Shown piece after piece: positions 34,505 through 41,854 of a DNA stretch of 64,000 bases. Numbering within the stretch: position 1 is the first letter of the stretch; the number at the start of each line of letters is the position of its first letter. The position numbers were made by a program, and so were the translations under genes. The DNA is from an uncultured Collinsella sp. (lineage in GTDB: Bacteria > Actinomycetota > Coriobacteriia > Coriobacteriales > Coriobacteriaceae), in contig CALKKS010000003.1 of assembly GCA_937995345.1 (NCBI GenBank), positions 1 through 64,000 on the forward strand. Reading direction: 5' to 3'. The notes under the pieces were generated by a model. The model was not told where the DNA came from. It saw nothing but the letters and a program-made list of their open reading frames with translations, and ran no database searches.

Positions 34505-34741
34505 ATTTTTCTTTGCGCCCCGTGCAAGGTGCTTTATTCAGGTAGAGTAATTGCAGGGTGCCTTTATTTAAGTAAAGCTACATAATGAGTATTATTATCC
34601 GTTCATCGCATATTTTAGGACGCTCATCGAGTATTTCATCGAAATAGATGAATACTCTCTAGACTTCCTATAGGCTAATAGATGTATTTATTAGCTGAGA
34701 TTCCACATAGCTTTGCGGGGTCTCAACAGTTGGGAGGGATT
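34505..34741 (+). promoter_or_regulatory. AT-rich leader of the C69 peptidase with a palindrome
   Basis: A GAGTATTTCATC/GATGAATACTC inverted repeat (34629-34657, one bulged base) is operator-like. Upstream, two related stretches, GCTTTATTCAGGTAGAGTAA and CCTTTATTTAAGTAAAGC, lie about 40 bp apart. The region is much richer in A and T than its surroundings. No gene is seen. Confidence 0.5.
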
Positions 34742-36544
34742 ATGAGGTTTACTCATCCCGTCAACACGCTCAAGAAGCTTGGCTGCGGCCTCGCATTCGG
34801 AGCTGCGGCCATTATGGCCATGCCGACCTCGGCGCTCGCTTGCACCCAGATCTACATGGGCAGCAAACTCACGGCGGACGGCAACACGTACTACGGCCGC
34901 GCAGAGGACTTTAGCCCGCGCTATATCAAGCACTTTGGCATTGAGCCTGCGCACAAGGACGGCAGCGAGTATAGCTCGCTCGAATCCGGCTTTGAGTACA
35001 AGTCCAAGGGCGCGACCTACCGCTACACCTTCGTTCGCGACAACCCCTCTCAGTGGGAAGATCGCTATGACGCTTATTCCGAGGCTGGCATCAACGAGAA
35101 GGGCGTCTCCTGCTCTGCCACGCTGAGCACCTCCTACAACGAGAAGGCTGAGGAGGCCGACCCCATTACCGAGGAGACCGGCATCGGTGAGTACAATTAC
35201 GCCAGCGTCATCCTGGGCGAGAGCGCCACGGCCCGCGAGGGCGTCGAGCTCCTCGGTAGCCTGGTCGACGAGCAGGGCATCTGCACCAACGACCAGGTCA
35301 TCATCGCCGACAACAACGAGACCTGGCTGTTCGCCGGACTTTCTGGCCATCAGTGGATTGCCATGAAGCTCACCGACGACATCGCCTCGGTCAACCCCAA
35401 CATCGGCAACCTTAACTACAAGGTCAACCTCGACGACACCGAGAACTGCCTCCACTCCAAGGACATTCAGACTATGCCCGAAGAAAAGGGCTTTGCCAAG
35501 TACTTCGAGGACGGCCAGTTCGACGTTGCCCAGACCTACGGTGAGGAAATTAGCGATAAGGCCATGCATTCTTGGTCTCGCTATATCCAGGGCCGCGATT
35601 ATTTCATGGCTCCGCTTGCCGAGGGCACCGACTACGAGATCGTTAAGGACGAGCGCGAAGATGCTCGTGCCACGACCGGCGCCCTGGTCCACGAGATGCA
35701 GCCGCTGTTCTTTACGCCCGGCAAGTCCGACTGGAACACCTTTGAGATGATCCGCAGCTTTGCCACTCGTGGCGAGAATGTCGCCGGCCTCAACGCCAAC
35801 ACTGACGGTGCCTATGCCATCGGCTCCAACCGCAACACCGAGATCCACACCTTCCAGATCCGTCAGGGCATGGACCCCGAGATCGCGACCATCCAGTGGG
35901 AGATGCTCTCCAACGCCGAGTTCTCCGTCGCTATTCCCTTCTACTCCGCACTGCTCACCGAGGTCAGCCCTTACTTCAGCGATCAGGATGTCTCCTTCGA
36001 TCACTGTGAAGAGGAAGACGTCGTGGACAACGAGGAGCCCAAGAACTCCATCAATTACGTCCTCATGGACATCAACACGCTCGCCGAGGAGAACCGCGAC
36101 AACTGCGCCACCGGCGTCCGCGCCTATCTCGACGCTCTGCAGAAGGAGCTCATCGAGCAGAACCTGACCGTCGACGAGGCCATGCAGGCTGCCGAGGGCA
36201 CCGAGGCCCGCACCGCCCTGGCCAACAAGGCTGGCAAGGCCGCGACCAAGAACACCTACGTCAAGTGCAAGGCCATGCTCGAGGAGATGCGCGATTACCT
36301 CAAGAAGGGCGACTTCTCCGAGAAGTTCGTCCCGAGTGACTACGATGCCGACAACGACCGCCTGGTCGAGTCCATCACCTACGCCGACGAGGCCCTCTCC
36401 GATGAGAACGTTGCCGAGCCCGAGGTTAAGGAAGAGGCAACCGAGGAGAAGTCTGACGGCAACAACATGGCCGCCATGGCTGTTGGTGCCGTCGTCATCA
36501 TCGGTGTCTGCGGCTTCGTGCTCTATCGTCGCAAGAAGGCCTAA
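34742..36544 (+). CDS. Secreted, membrane-anchored C69 dipeptidase
   Basis: Exported dipeptidase of 600 residues (peptidase family C69/U34, N-terminal nucleophile type). A signal peptide (about 1-33, with GCGLAFGAAAIMAMPTSALA) ends directly before Cys in CTQIYMGSKLTADG; this Cys is the expected nucleophile once exposed. RAEDFSPRYIKHF, NEKGVSCSATLS and NTEIHTFQIRQGMDPEI are family-like. After about residue 555 an acidic stretch precedes one membrane helix (AMAVGAVVIIGVCGFVLY) and RRKKA. So the enzyme would be held at the outer face of the membrane to digest dipeptides. The ribosome site is GGGAGG. Confidence 0.92.
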   Translation: MRFTHPVNTLKKLGCGLAFGAAAIMAMPTSALACTQIYMGSKLTADGNTYYGRAEDFSPRYIKHFGIEPAHKDGSEYSSLESGFEYKSKGATYRYTFVRDNPSQWEDRYDAYSEAGINEKGVSCSATLSTSYNEKAEEADPITEETGIGEYNYASVILGESATAREGVELLGSLVDEQGICTNDQVIIADNNETWLFAGLSGHQWIAMKLTDDIASVNPNIGNLNYKVNLDDTENCLHSKDIQTMPEEKGFAKYFEDGQFDVAQTYGEEISDKAMHSWSRYIQGRDYFMAPLAEGTDYEIVKDEREDARATTGALVHEMQPLFFTPGKSDWNTFEMIRSFATRGENVAGLNANTDGAYAIGSNRNTEIHTFQIRQGMDPEIATIQWEMLSNAEFSVAIPFYSALLTEVSPYFSDQDVSFDHCEEEDVVDNEEPKNSINYVLMDINTLAEENRDNCATGVRAYLDALQKELIEQNLTVDEAMQAAEGTEARTALANKAGKAATKNTYVKCKAMLEEMRDYLKKGDFSEKFVPSDYDADNDRLVESITYADEALSDENVAEPEVKEEATEEKSDGNNMAAMAVGAVVIIGVCGFVLYRRKKA

Positions 36545-36621
36545 GACCCTGAAGCCCTAAGGCGCGGGCGGGATGGCGCCGGTCGCCCAGCCCGTCCCTT
36601 CGACCGGTGGGAAACACCGTT

Positions 36622-36645
36622 GAAATCTTTTCGAAAAAAGATTTC
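36622..36645. other. Perfect palindrome upstream of the leader peptide
   Basis: GAAATCTTTT (36622-36631) and AAAAGATTTC (36636-36645) form a perfect 10-bp inverted repeat around CGAA. It abuts or overlaps the -35 zone of the promoter ahead of the Trp leader, so it may be an operator. Confidence 0.5.
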
Positions 36646-36671
36646 CTGCAAACACTTTGCTGTGTTATAGT
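36643..36671 (+). promoter_or_regulatory. Probable promoter of the ECF operon leader
   Basis: TATAGT (36666-36671) is a good -10 with TGTG just before it. A poor -35 (TTCCTG, 36643-36648) lies 17 bases upstream, overlapping the palindrome. A short transcript leader would reach the leader peptide at 36730. Confidence 0.5.
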
Positions 36672-36729
36672 GCAGCGCAACAGCAACAAGGTGCGACCGC
36701 GCCACGGCATCACGAAAGGAGCCACCGAC

Positions 36730-36798
36730 ATGAAGAACACGATGAAGTCTCTGAACAACTGGTGGTGGCGTGATGCGAATACGATCGGTCGACAGTGA
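36730..36798 (+). CDS. Trp-rich leader peptide (attenuator)
   Basis: A 22-codon ORF with a strong AAAGGAG ribosome site eight bases before its ATG. Codons 11-13 are three consecutive TGG (Trp), in NNWWWRDANTIG. Its stop is 37 bases before a strong intrinsic terminator that precedes an ECF substrate-binding gene. This is the architecture of a transcription-attenuation leader such as trpL: ribosome stalling at the Trp codons when Trp-tRNA is scarce would change RNA folding. GGCGTGA (36767-36773) can pair with TCACGCC (36804-36810), and CGGTCGA (36786-36792) with TCGACCG (36848-36854) inside the terminator. Confidence 0.82.
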   Translation: MKNTMKSLNNWWWRDANTIGRQ

Positions 36799-36835
36799 GT
36801 CCCTCACGCCTGTTTTTACGCTCTAGGTGATTGAA

Positions 36836-36865
36836 AGGCCTCCGGTTTCGACCGGGGGCCTTTTT
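36836..36865 (+). terminator. Attenuator terminator of the ECF operon
   Basis: AGGCCTCCGGT pairs with ACCGGGGGCCT around a TTCG loop (one G-T pair), followed by TTTTTCTATC. The loop and the start of its 3' arm are complementary to a leader segment at 36786-36792, giving a possible antiterminator. Confidence 0.85.
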
Positions 36866-36944
36866 CTATCTCGAGCCCGATCGCATTCGCATCACGCGCC
36901 TCCGCTTTCTTCTCTTGCACTTCCCCTCCGAAAGGATTTTCACC

Positions 36945-37517
36945 ATGTCTCAGAACACCACCGCCGCCCAGCCCCGCACCGTCCAGACCGCCGACCGTGG
37001 CAAACTCGACGTCCGCGCCCTCGTCTTGCTCGCCATCCTGCTTGCCGCCGGCTTCATCCTCAACTTCACCGTCGGCAAGGCCATCTCCGGCATCTCGGGC
37101 GGCATGATCAGCCCCGAGTTCATTATCTCGGCCTTCTGCCTCACCATCCTGGTCGTGCGCCCCAACATCGGTCAGGCGCTCGTTATCGGCCTGATCTCGG
37201 CCGCCGTGATCCAGATCACCACCACCTCGCCGTTCGTCGATTTTGCCGCCGAGGGCATCGCCGCCATGCTCATGGCCGTCATTGTCAACGCTGCTGCCAA
37301 GGACGGCCAGGTTAAGCCCGCCGTCGCCATCGTCGCAACCTTCGTGACCACCTTTGTCTCGGGCGCCATCTTCATGGTCATCAAGATGGCCATGCTCGGC
37401 GTGGTGGGCGAGCTCGCCGCTGCCATGCTGCCCGTCGTCGCCATGACCGCCGTCTTTAACGCCATCCTGGTCGGTGCCCTCTACCTGCCCATCCAGAAGG
37501 CCCTGAAGCTCAACTAA
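36945..37517 (+). CDS. ECF transporter S component (putative tryptophan)
   Basis: Membrane substrate-binding (S) component of an energy-coupling factor transporter, 190 residues. A polar N-terminus of about 25 residues is followed by five or six helices: ALVLLAILLAAGFILNFTVG carries the short-residue helix 1 that contacts EcfT, then PEFIISAFCLTILVV, IGQALVIGLISAAVIQI, a fourth and a final helix ending in PIQKALKLN. The ribosome site is GAAAGG. It lies behind a Trp-codon leader and terminator, so tryptophan or an indole compound is the likely cargo. That is inferred from regulation; the sequence itself only says ECF-S. A paralogue follows at 37727. Confidence 0.82.
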   Translation: MSQNTTAAQPRTVQTADRGKLDVRALVLLAILLAAGFILNFTVGKAISGISGGMISPEFIISAFCLTILVVRPNIGQALVIGLISAAVIQITTTSPFVDFAAEGIAAMLMAVIVNAAAKDGQVKPAVAIVATFVTTFVSGAIFMVIKMAMLGVVGELAAAMLPVVAMTAVFNAILVGALYLPIQKALKLN

Positions 37518-37523
37518 CCCACT

Positions 37524-37624
37524 CGGCTTTACGAGCCACCCCATCTTGGCGTTCATTCGTCGCTCGCGTACCCAAGTACGCTTCGCTCCTCTTTCGCGCC
37601 AACCTGGGGCCCCTCGTAAAGCCG
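37524..37624. repeat. Nested inverted repeat, class I (copy E)
   Basis: Outer arms are a perfect 12-bp pair (37524-37535 with 37613-37624, CGGCTTTACGAG), extended by CCCCA/TGGGG and TTGGCG/CGCCAA. The inner hairpin is GCGTAC/GTACGC. The unpaired flanks read TTCATTCGTCG and CTCCTCTTTCGCGCCA, matching copy F almost base for base. It sits inside the operon between the two S-component genes. Confidence 0.65.
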
Positions 37625-37726
37625 TCTCCGTGCTCCATTATTCAAAATTGATCCCCTTTCCGATTTAGCCCCTTTCGTGGAGGTCCAGGACACTCTTATC
37701 TCAAATCTCACCTTAAGGAGAACATC

Positions 37727-38278
37727 ATGGCCACCAACGCCCAAGCCCGCACCATCTCGGCCAACGCCGCCTCTAACAAGGGCATCCTCGATGTCAGCTC
37801 GCTTGTCTTGCTCGCTATCCTGCTTGCCGCTGGCTTTATCCTCAACATGACCGTCGGCAACGCTCTGGCGGTAACGGGCATTAAACCTCAGTTCATCATC
37901 GCCGCCTACGCCCTGGCCATCGCACTGACGCAGGCAAGCTTTGCCCAGGCCGCCATCTTTGGCATCCTGTCGGCAGCCGTCATACAGATCACCACGTCTA
38001 TCCCCGGCCTCAACTTTGTCACCGAGCTTGCCGGCGCACTGACCATGGTCGCCCTCGTCAAGTCCAACATCGGCGGCGACAAGATTAACCCCTTTATCGC
38101 CGGGCTGCTCACCACCCTGGTTTCGGGCGCTCTCTTCGCAGCCCTGGGCACCGTCATCATGGGTGCCGCGCTGCCTACGGCACTTGCCAAGGTACCCATC
38201 GTACTCGGCACCGCCGTCTTTAACGCCGTCGTGGTCCAGGCCCTCTTCTTCCCGCTGTGCAAGGTACTCGGCAAGTAG
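37727..38278 (+). CDS. ECF transporter S component, paralogue
   Basis: Second S component, 183 residues, clearly homologous to the one at 36945: SLVLLAILLAAGFILNMTVGNALAV, then PQFIIAAYALAIALTQASFAQ, IFGILSAAVIQITTSIPGLNF and a similar C-terminus. The AAGGAG ribosome site is seven bases before ATG. It is close to the shared EcfA-EcfA'-EcfT genes, which both S proteins may use in turn. Cargo is unknown; it may be the same as, or related to, that of the first copy. Confidence 0.82.
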   Translation: MATNAQARTISANAASNKGILDVSSLVLLAILLAAGFILNMTVGNALAVTGIKPQFIIAAYALAIALTQASFAQAAIFGILSAAVIQITTSIPGLNFVTELAGALTMVALVKSNIGGDKINPFIAGLLTTLVSGALFAALGTVIMGAALPTALAKVPIVLGTAVFNAVVVQALFFPLCKVLGK

Positions 38279-38345
38279 CCTGATATGATGAACGGACCGC
38301 ACCAAAGCGGTCCCACCATCAAAGACTGTCCCAGACAACTAGCTC

Positions 38346-38389
38346 TTGGGGGCGTTCTTAAACGGCTAGTCATGTAAGAACGCTCCCAA
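38346..38389 (+). other. Hairpin before the EcfA gene
   Basis: TTGGGGGCGTTCTTA (38346-38360) pairs with TAAGAACGCTCCCAA (38375-38389), one mismatch, 14-nt loop, ending 18 bases before the EcfA start. It has no T-run. It may stabilise or partly block the message between S components and energy module. Confidence 0.6.
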
Positions 38390-38407
38390 TGACTATGAAA
38401 GGTATCC

Positions 38408-40159
38408 ATGGAAACGATCATCAACGTCGACGATGTCTCGTTCTCCTATGGCACGCAGACCGAGCAGGTGCTTAAGCATATCTCGCTCGGCGTGAACAGG
38501 GGAGATTTTATCGGCATTATCGGGCCTTCGGGCGCCGGCAAGTCCACACTCGCCGCCTGCCTGTCGGGAGCCGTACCCCACCATTACACCGGCACGTTCT
38601 TTGGCTCCGTCACTGTCGACGGCAACGACACCTGCGAAGTTTCGCTCACCGATGTGTCGCAGATCGTCGGCAGCGTGTTGCAGGACATCGACACGCAAAT
38701 GGTCGCCTCGGTCGTCGAGGACGAGATGCTTTTTGGCCTGGAGAACTTTGGCGTTCCCCACGACCAGATCGAGCAACGTGTGAGCGAGACGCTCGAGACC
38801 GTCGGCATCAGCGACCTGCGCGACCGCGAGATCGCCACGCTTTCGGGCGGCCAAAAGCAAAAGGTTGCCATCGCCGCCATCCTCGCCATGCGTCCGCGCG
38901 TGCTCGTACTCGACGAACCCACCGCGGCGCTCGACCCCGCCAGCTCCACGCTGGTCTTCGAGACCCTACGCGAGGCAAACCGTGCGCTCGGCATCACCAT
39001 CGTCGTCGTTGAGCAAAAAGTCGCCCTACTTTCGGAGTATTGCAACCGCGTGCTCGTGCTCAATCATGGCGAAATCGCGCTACAAGGCGAGCCGCACGAG
39101 GTCTTCGCGCATACCGATGAGCTCCGCGCCATCGGCGTCGATTGCCCGCGTGTCACGCGCATTTTCAACAGCCTCGAGGCCGATGGCCTGGCCAGCGGCA
39201 CTCCCTGTTTGGATGTTGATGAGGCCGAGCGCCTGATTACGGGCATCGTCGACCCCGCACACGCAAGCAGCGACATTCAGGCACCCGCCGGCTCACCGCA
39301 CGCACCGTCGTTGTGCCCACACGCCAAGGATGCCGAGCCCGTGCTCGCCTTCGATCACGTTGAGTTTGCCTATCCCAATGGCGGCGCCGCCGTCCACGAC
39401 CTCAACCTGACCCTCTATCCCGGCGAGCTCGTGGGCATCGTCGGCCAAAACGGCGCCGGCAAGACCACGCTCACCAAGCTGCTCACAGGCCTGCTTAAGC
39501 CCGCCTCGGGCAGCGTGCGCGTCACGGGACTGGATACCGCAGCCGTTCCCACGAGCCGCATCGCCCGCGAAGTCGCAACCCTCTTCCAAAACCCCGACCG
39601 CCAGATCTGCAAGGACACCGTGCTCGACGAGGTCGCCTTTGGCCTGGAGCTTGCCGGCATCGACCGTGCCGAGGCGCTGCGTCGCGCCCAGCTCGTCATC
39701 GACCGCTTTGGCTTGCCGGCCGACGAGGCGCCCTTCTCGCTCTCGCGCGGTCAGCGCCAGATGGTGGCACTCGCCTCCGTCGTGGTCGTAGAGCCCAAAA
39801 TCGTGGTGCTCGACGAGCCCACGAGCGGCCTTGACTACCGTGAGTGCATGACCGTCATGGAAACCGTGCGCACCATGGCCGAGCGCGGCTGCGCCATCAT
39901 CATGGTCTGCCACGACATGGAAGTCGTATCCGACTTTGCCGAGCGCATCGTGGTGATGGCCGACGGCCGCATCCTCGAGCGCGGCCGCACGCACGAGCTG
40001 TTCTCGAACATCGAGCTCATGCAGCAAGCCTACGTTGAGCCACCCCAGGTCATAGAGCTTTCTCGTCGTCTGGCATCCTCCGTCTCTCCCGCCTTTGCAC
40101 AGGTGAGCGAGGTCACCGATATCGTTCGCATTACCGAGGAGATGGTCCGCCGTGGTTAA
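38408..40159 (+). CDS. ECF transporter ATPase, fused EcfA-EcfA'
   Basis: Single polypeptide of 583 residues with two complete ABC ATPase domains, the energising subunit of an ECF transporter. Domain 1 (about 1-240): Walker A GPSGAGKST, signature LSGGQKQKV, Walker B VLVLDEPTAALDP. Domain 2 (about 305-560): GQNGAGKTT, LSRGQRQMV, IVVLDEPTSGLD. A linker with DPAHASSDIQAPAGSPHAPS separates them. Most ECF systems have two separate ATPase genes. The second signature has LSRGQ in place of LSGGQ. The gene overlaps the EcfT start by eight bases. Confidence 0.93.
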   Translation: METIINVDDVSFSYGTQTEQVLKHISLGVNRGDFIGIIGPSGAGKSTLAACLSGAVPHHYTGTFFGSVTVDGNDTCEVSLTDVSQIVGSVLQDIDTQMVASVVEDEMLFGLENFGVPHDQIEQRVSETLETVGISDLRDREIATLSGGQKQKVAIAAILAMRPRVLVLDEPTAALDPASSTLVFETLREANRALGITIVVVEQKVALLSEYCNRVLVLNHGEIALQGEPHEVFAHTDELRAIGVDCPRVTRIFNSLEADGLASGTPCLDVDEAERLITGIVDPAHASSDIQAPAGSPHAPSLCPHAKDAEPVLAFDHVEFAYPNGGAAVHDLNLTLYPGELVGIVGQNGAGKTTLTKLLTGLLKPASGSVRVTGLDTAAVPTSRIAREVATLFQNPDRQICKDTVLDEVAFGLELAGIDRAEALRRAQLVIDRFGLPADEAPFSLSRGQRQMVALASVVVVEPKIVVLDEPTSGLDYRECMTVMETVRTMAERGCAIIMVCHDMEVVSDFAERIVVMADGRILERGRTHELFSNIELMQQAYVEPPQVIELSRRLASSVSPAFAQVSEVTDIVRITEEMVRRG

Positions 40160-40898
40160 CGTCATCGACTACATGCCGGGCGATACGCTGCTGCATCGCC
40201 TGAACCCCGTCGTCAAACTGGGCCTCGCCGCCGCCATCATCGTCGGCATCTTCCTGTCCGACACCTACGTGGCGCTGCTGGGCTTTTTGACACTCACCCT
40301 TGCGCTGGGTGCCTATGCCGGTGTCGTCGACCGTCTGTTCTCGCTGCTCAAGTTGCTGATTCCGCTCGCGCTTATCATGCTGGTGCTCCAGCTGGCCTTT
40401 ATGCGCGATGGCAACGTTGTGTGGGGCTTTATCACCGACACGGGCCTCATCACAGGATCGAAGGCCTGTCTGCGCCTGCTGGGTGTGGCGTTACCGCTCA
40501 TCCTCATGCTCATGGTGACCAAGCTCAACGACCTTGCCAACGCCTGCGTCGAGGTGTTGCACGTGCCGTATCGCTATGCCTTCACCTTTACCACGGCGCT
40601 GCGCTTTGTGCCGGTGTTTGGTCAGGAGATGAACGCCATCATGGAAGCGCAGACCGCGCGCGGCGTCGAGTACGACACCAAGAACCCTATCAAGAAGCTT
40701 AAGCTCATGCTGCCACTGTGTGTGCCGCTGCTCATCTCGAGCGTGGGCAAGACCGATGCCACGGCCTTGGCGGCAGAACAGCGCGGCTTCTATCTGCGCA
40801 CGCGCGCCAGCTCGTACAAGCGCTACCCCATCAAGGGCCTGGACATCGCCGTGCTCATCGTCAGCATCGCCCTCATCGCCATCGGCTTCCTGTTCTAG
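40152..40898 (+). CDS. ECF transporter transmembrane component EcfT
   Basis: Transmembrane scaffold subunit of 248 residues joining the S component to the ATPases. GTG start within the end of the ATPase gene, so translationally coupled. Membrane helices near 25-60, 65-90 and 105-125 are followed by the cytoplasmic coupling region with the AxGxxxxT-like motif MEAQTARGVEYDT and the second LAAEQRGFYLRTRASS, both contacting the ATPases. The last helix is IAVLIVSIALIAIGFLF. It completes a self-contained ECF module. Confidence 0.93.
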   Translation: MVNVIDYMPGDTLLHRLNPVVKLGLAAAIIVGIFLSDTYVALLGFLTLTLALGAYAGVVDRLFSLLKLLIPLALIMLVLQLAFMRDGNVVWGFITDTGLITGSKACLRLLGVALPLILMLMVTKLNDLANACVEVLHVPYRYAFTFTTALRFVPVFGQEMNAIMEAQTARGVEYDTKNPIKKLKLMLPLCVPLLISSVGKTDATALAAEQRGFYLRTRASSYKRYPIKGLDIAVLIVSIALIAIGFLF

Positions 40899-40927
40899 TT
40901 CACCACCGACAGCAACCGCCCAACGCA

Positions 40928-40964
40928 AAAGGTCTCGACTCGCACCAAACGAGCCGAGACCTTT
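40928..40964 (+). terminator. Terminator of the ECF operon
   Basis: AAAGGTCTCG (40928-40937) pairs with CGAGACCTTT (40955-40964), with an additional CTCG/CGAG inside the loop. Confidence 0.85.
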
Positions 40965-41023
40965 ACTGTTTCACCAGATAAAACCTACCAAAATTAACCT
41001 GTCCCTTTTTGACAGGTCGGAAG

Positions 41024-41770
41024 CTAGAGGCGGTAGGGGACGCCGCTGCGGATGATGGATTCGCGCACCAGGACATCCATGGCATCGAGGGTGATCTCGG
41101 GCATCTCTCGATACTTCTGCAGCACCGATAGCTCGGTGCAGGCCAGAATGACACGGTCGCAGCCGCTACGGGCGAACTCCCACATCACGCGGTCGAACTT
41201 ATCCATATCGGGCTCACGTCCGGCCTTCACATCATCGTAGATAAGCGACATCACATCGTTCTGACGTTTCTCGCTGGGATAGACGACCTCAACACCCGCA
41301 GCCTCGCATTCGCGGCCGTAGACGCCCGCGCCCACGGTTCCGTCGGTTCCCATGATGCCAATCTTGTGCACCGGCTCGGCCGGCATACTCAGGTTGGGGT
41401 CGAACTCGCACTCCCCCATCACCGCACCCGCAAGGGCATAGCGCACCGACTCACGCGGCATGTGGATAATCGGCACCTTCGTAAAAGACTGGATCTGGTC
41501 GTAGAAGTAGTGTGACGTGTTGCAGGGAATGGCAATGTGCGCACAGCCCAGCGACTCGAGTGCCTGGGCACACTCTTTCATGGTCGCCAGCAGCTTGGCG
41601 TGCTCGCCGGTCTTAATGGCCAGCGTGCGGTCGGGCATGGTCGACTTGGAGAGCACCACCATGTCGATATGATCCTGATCGCAGGCAGCAGCCGTATGAC
41701 GCACTACCTGGTCGTAGTAATACGACGTGGCCTCGGCGCCCATGCCGCCGATAACTCCCAGCTTTTCCAT
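41024..41770 (-). CDS. Aspartate/glutamate racemase family protein
   Basis: Cofactor-independent amino acid racemase of 248 residues. The two catalytic Cys are in IAIPCNTSHYFYDQI and VILACTELSVL, with KLGVIGGMGAEATSYYY at the N-terminus. These two motifs and size fit the aspartate racemase/YgeA-like branch rather than MurI, but specificity is not settled by sequence. The start at 41770 follows AAGGAGG. It lies 84 bp downstream of an ATP-grasp ligase, an arrangement known for D-aspartate formation and ligation in enterococci. Confidence 0.88.
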   Translation of the reverse strand: MEKLGVIGGMGAEATSYYYDQVVRHTAAACDQDHIDMVVLSKSTMPDRTLAIKTGEHAKLLATMKECAQALESLGCAHIAIPCNTSHYFYDQIQSFTKVPIIHMPRESVRYALAGAVMGECEFDPNLSMPAEPVHKIGIMGTDGTVGAGVYGRECEAAGVEVVYPSEKRQNDVMSLIYDDVKAGREPDMDKFDRVMWEFARSGCDRVILACTELSVLQKYREMPEITLDAMDVLVRESIIRSGVPYRL

Positions 41771-41854
41771 CGCCGCCTCCTTGGTGACGCTTGCGCAATT
41801 GCGCGTATCATACCCGCGCCCGCCCGATGCAAACCGGACGGGCGCCGTACTCAT

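Noticed and set aside
36607..36798. Longer 63-residue reading of the leader ORF
   Set aside because: The upstream extension has no ribosome site and crosses the promoter; the ATG at 36730 has an AAAGGAG site and gives the compact Trp leader.
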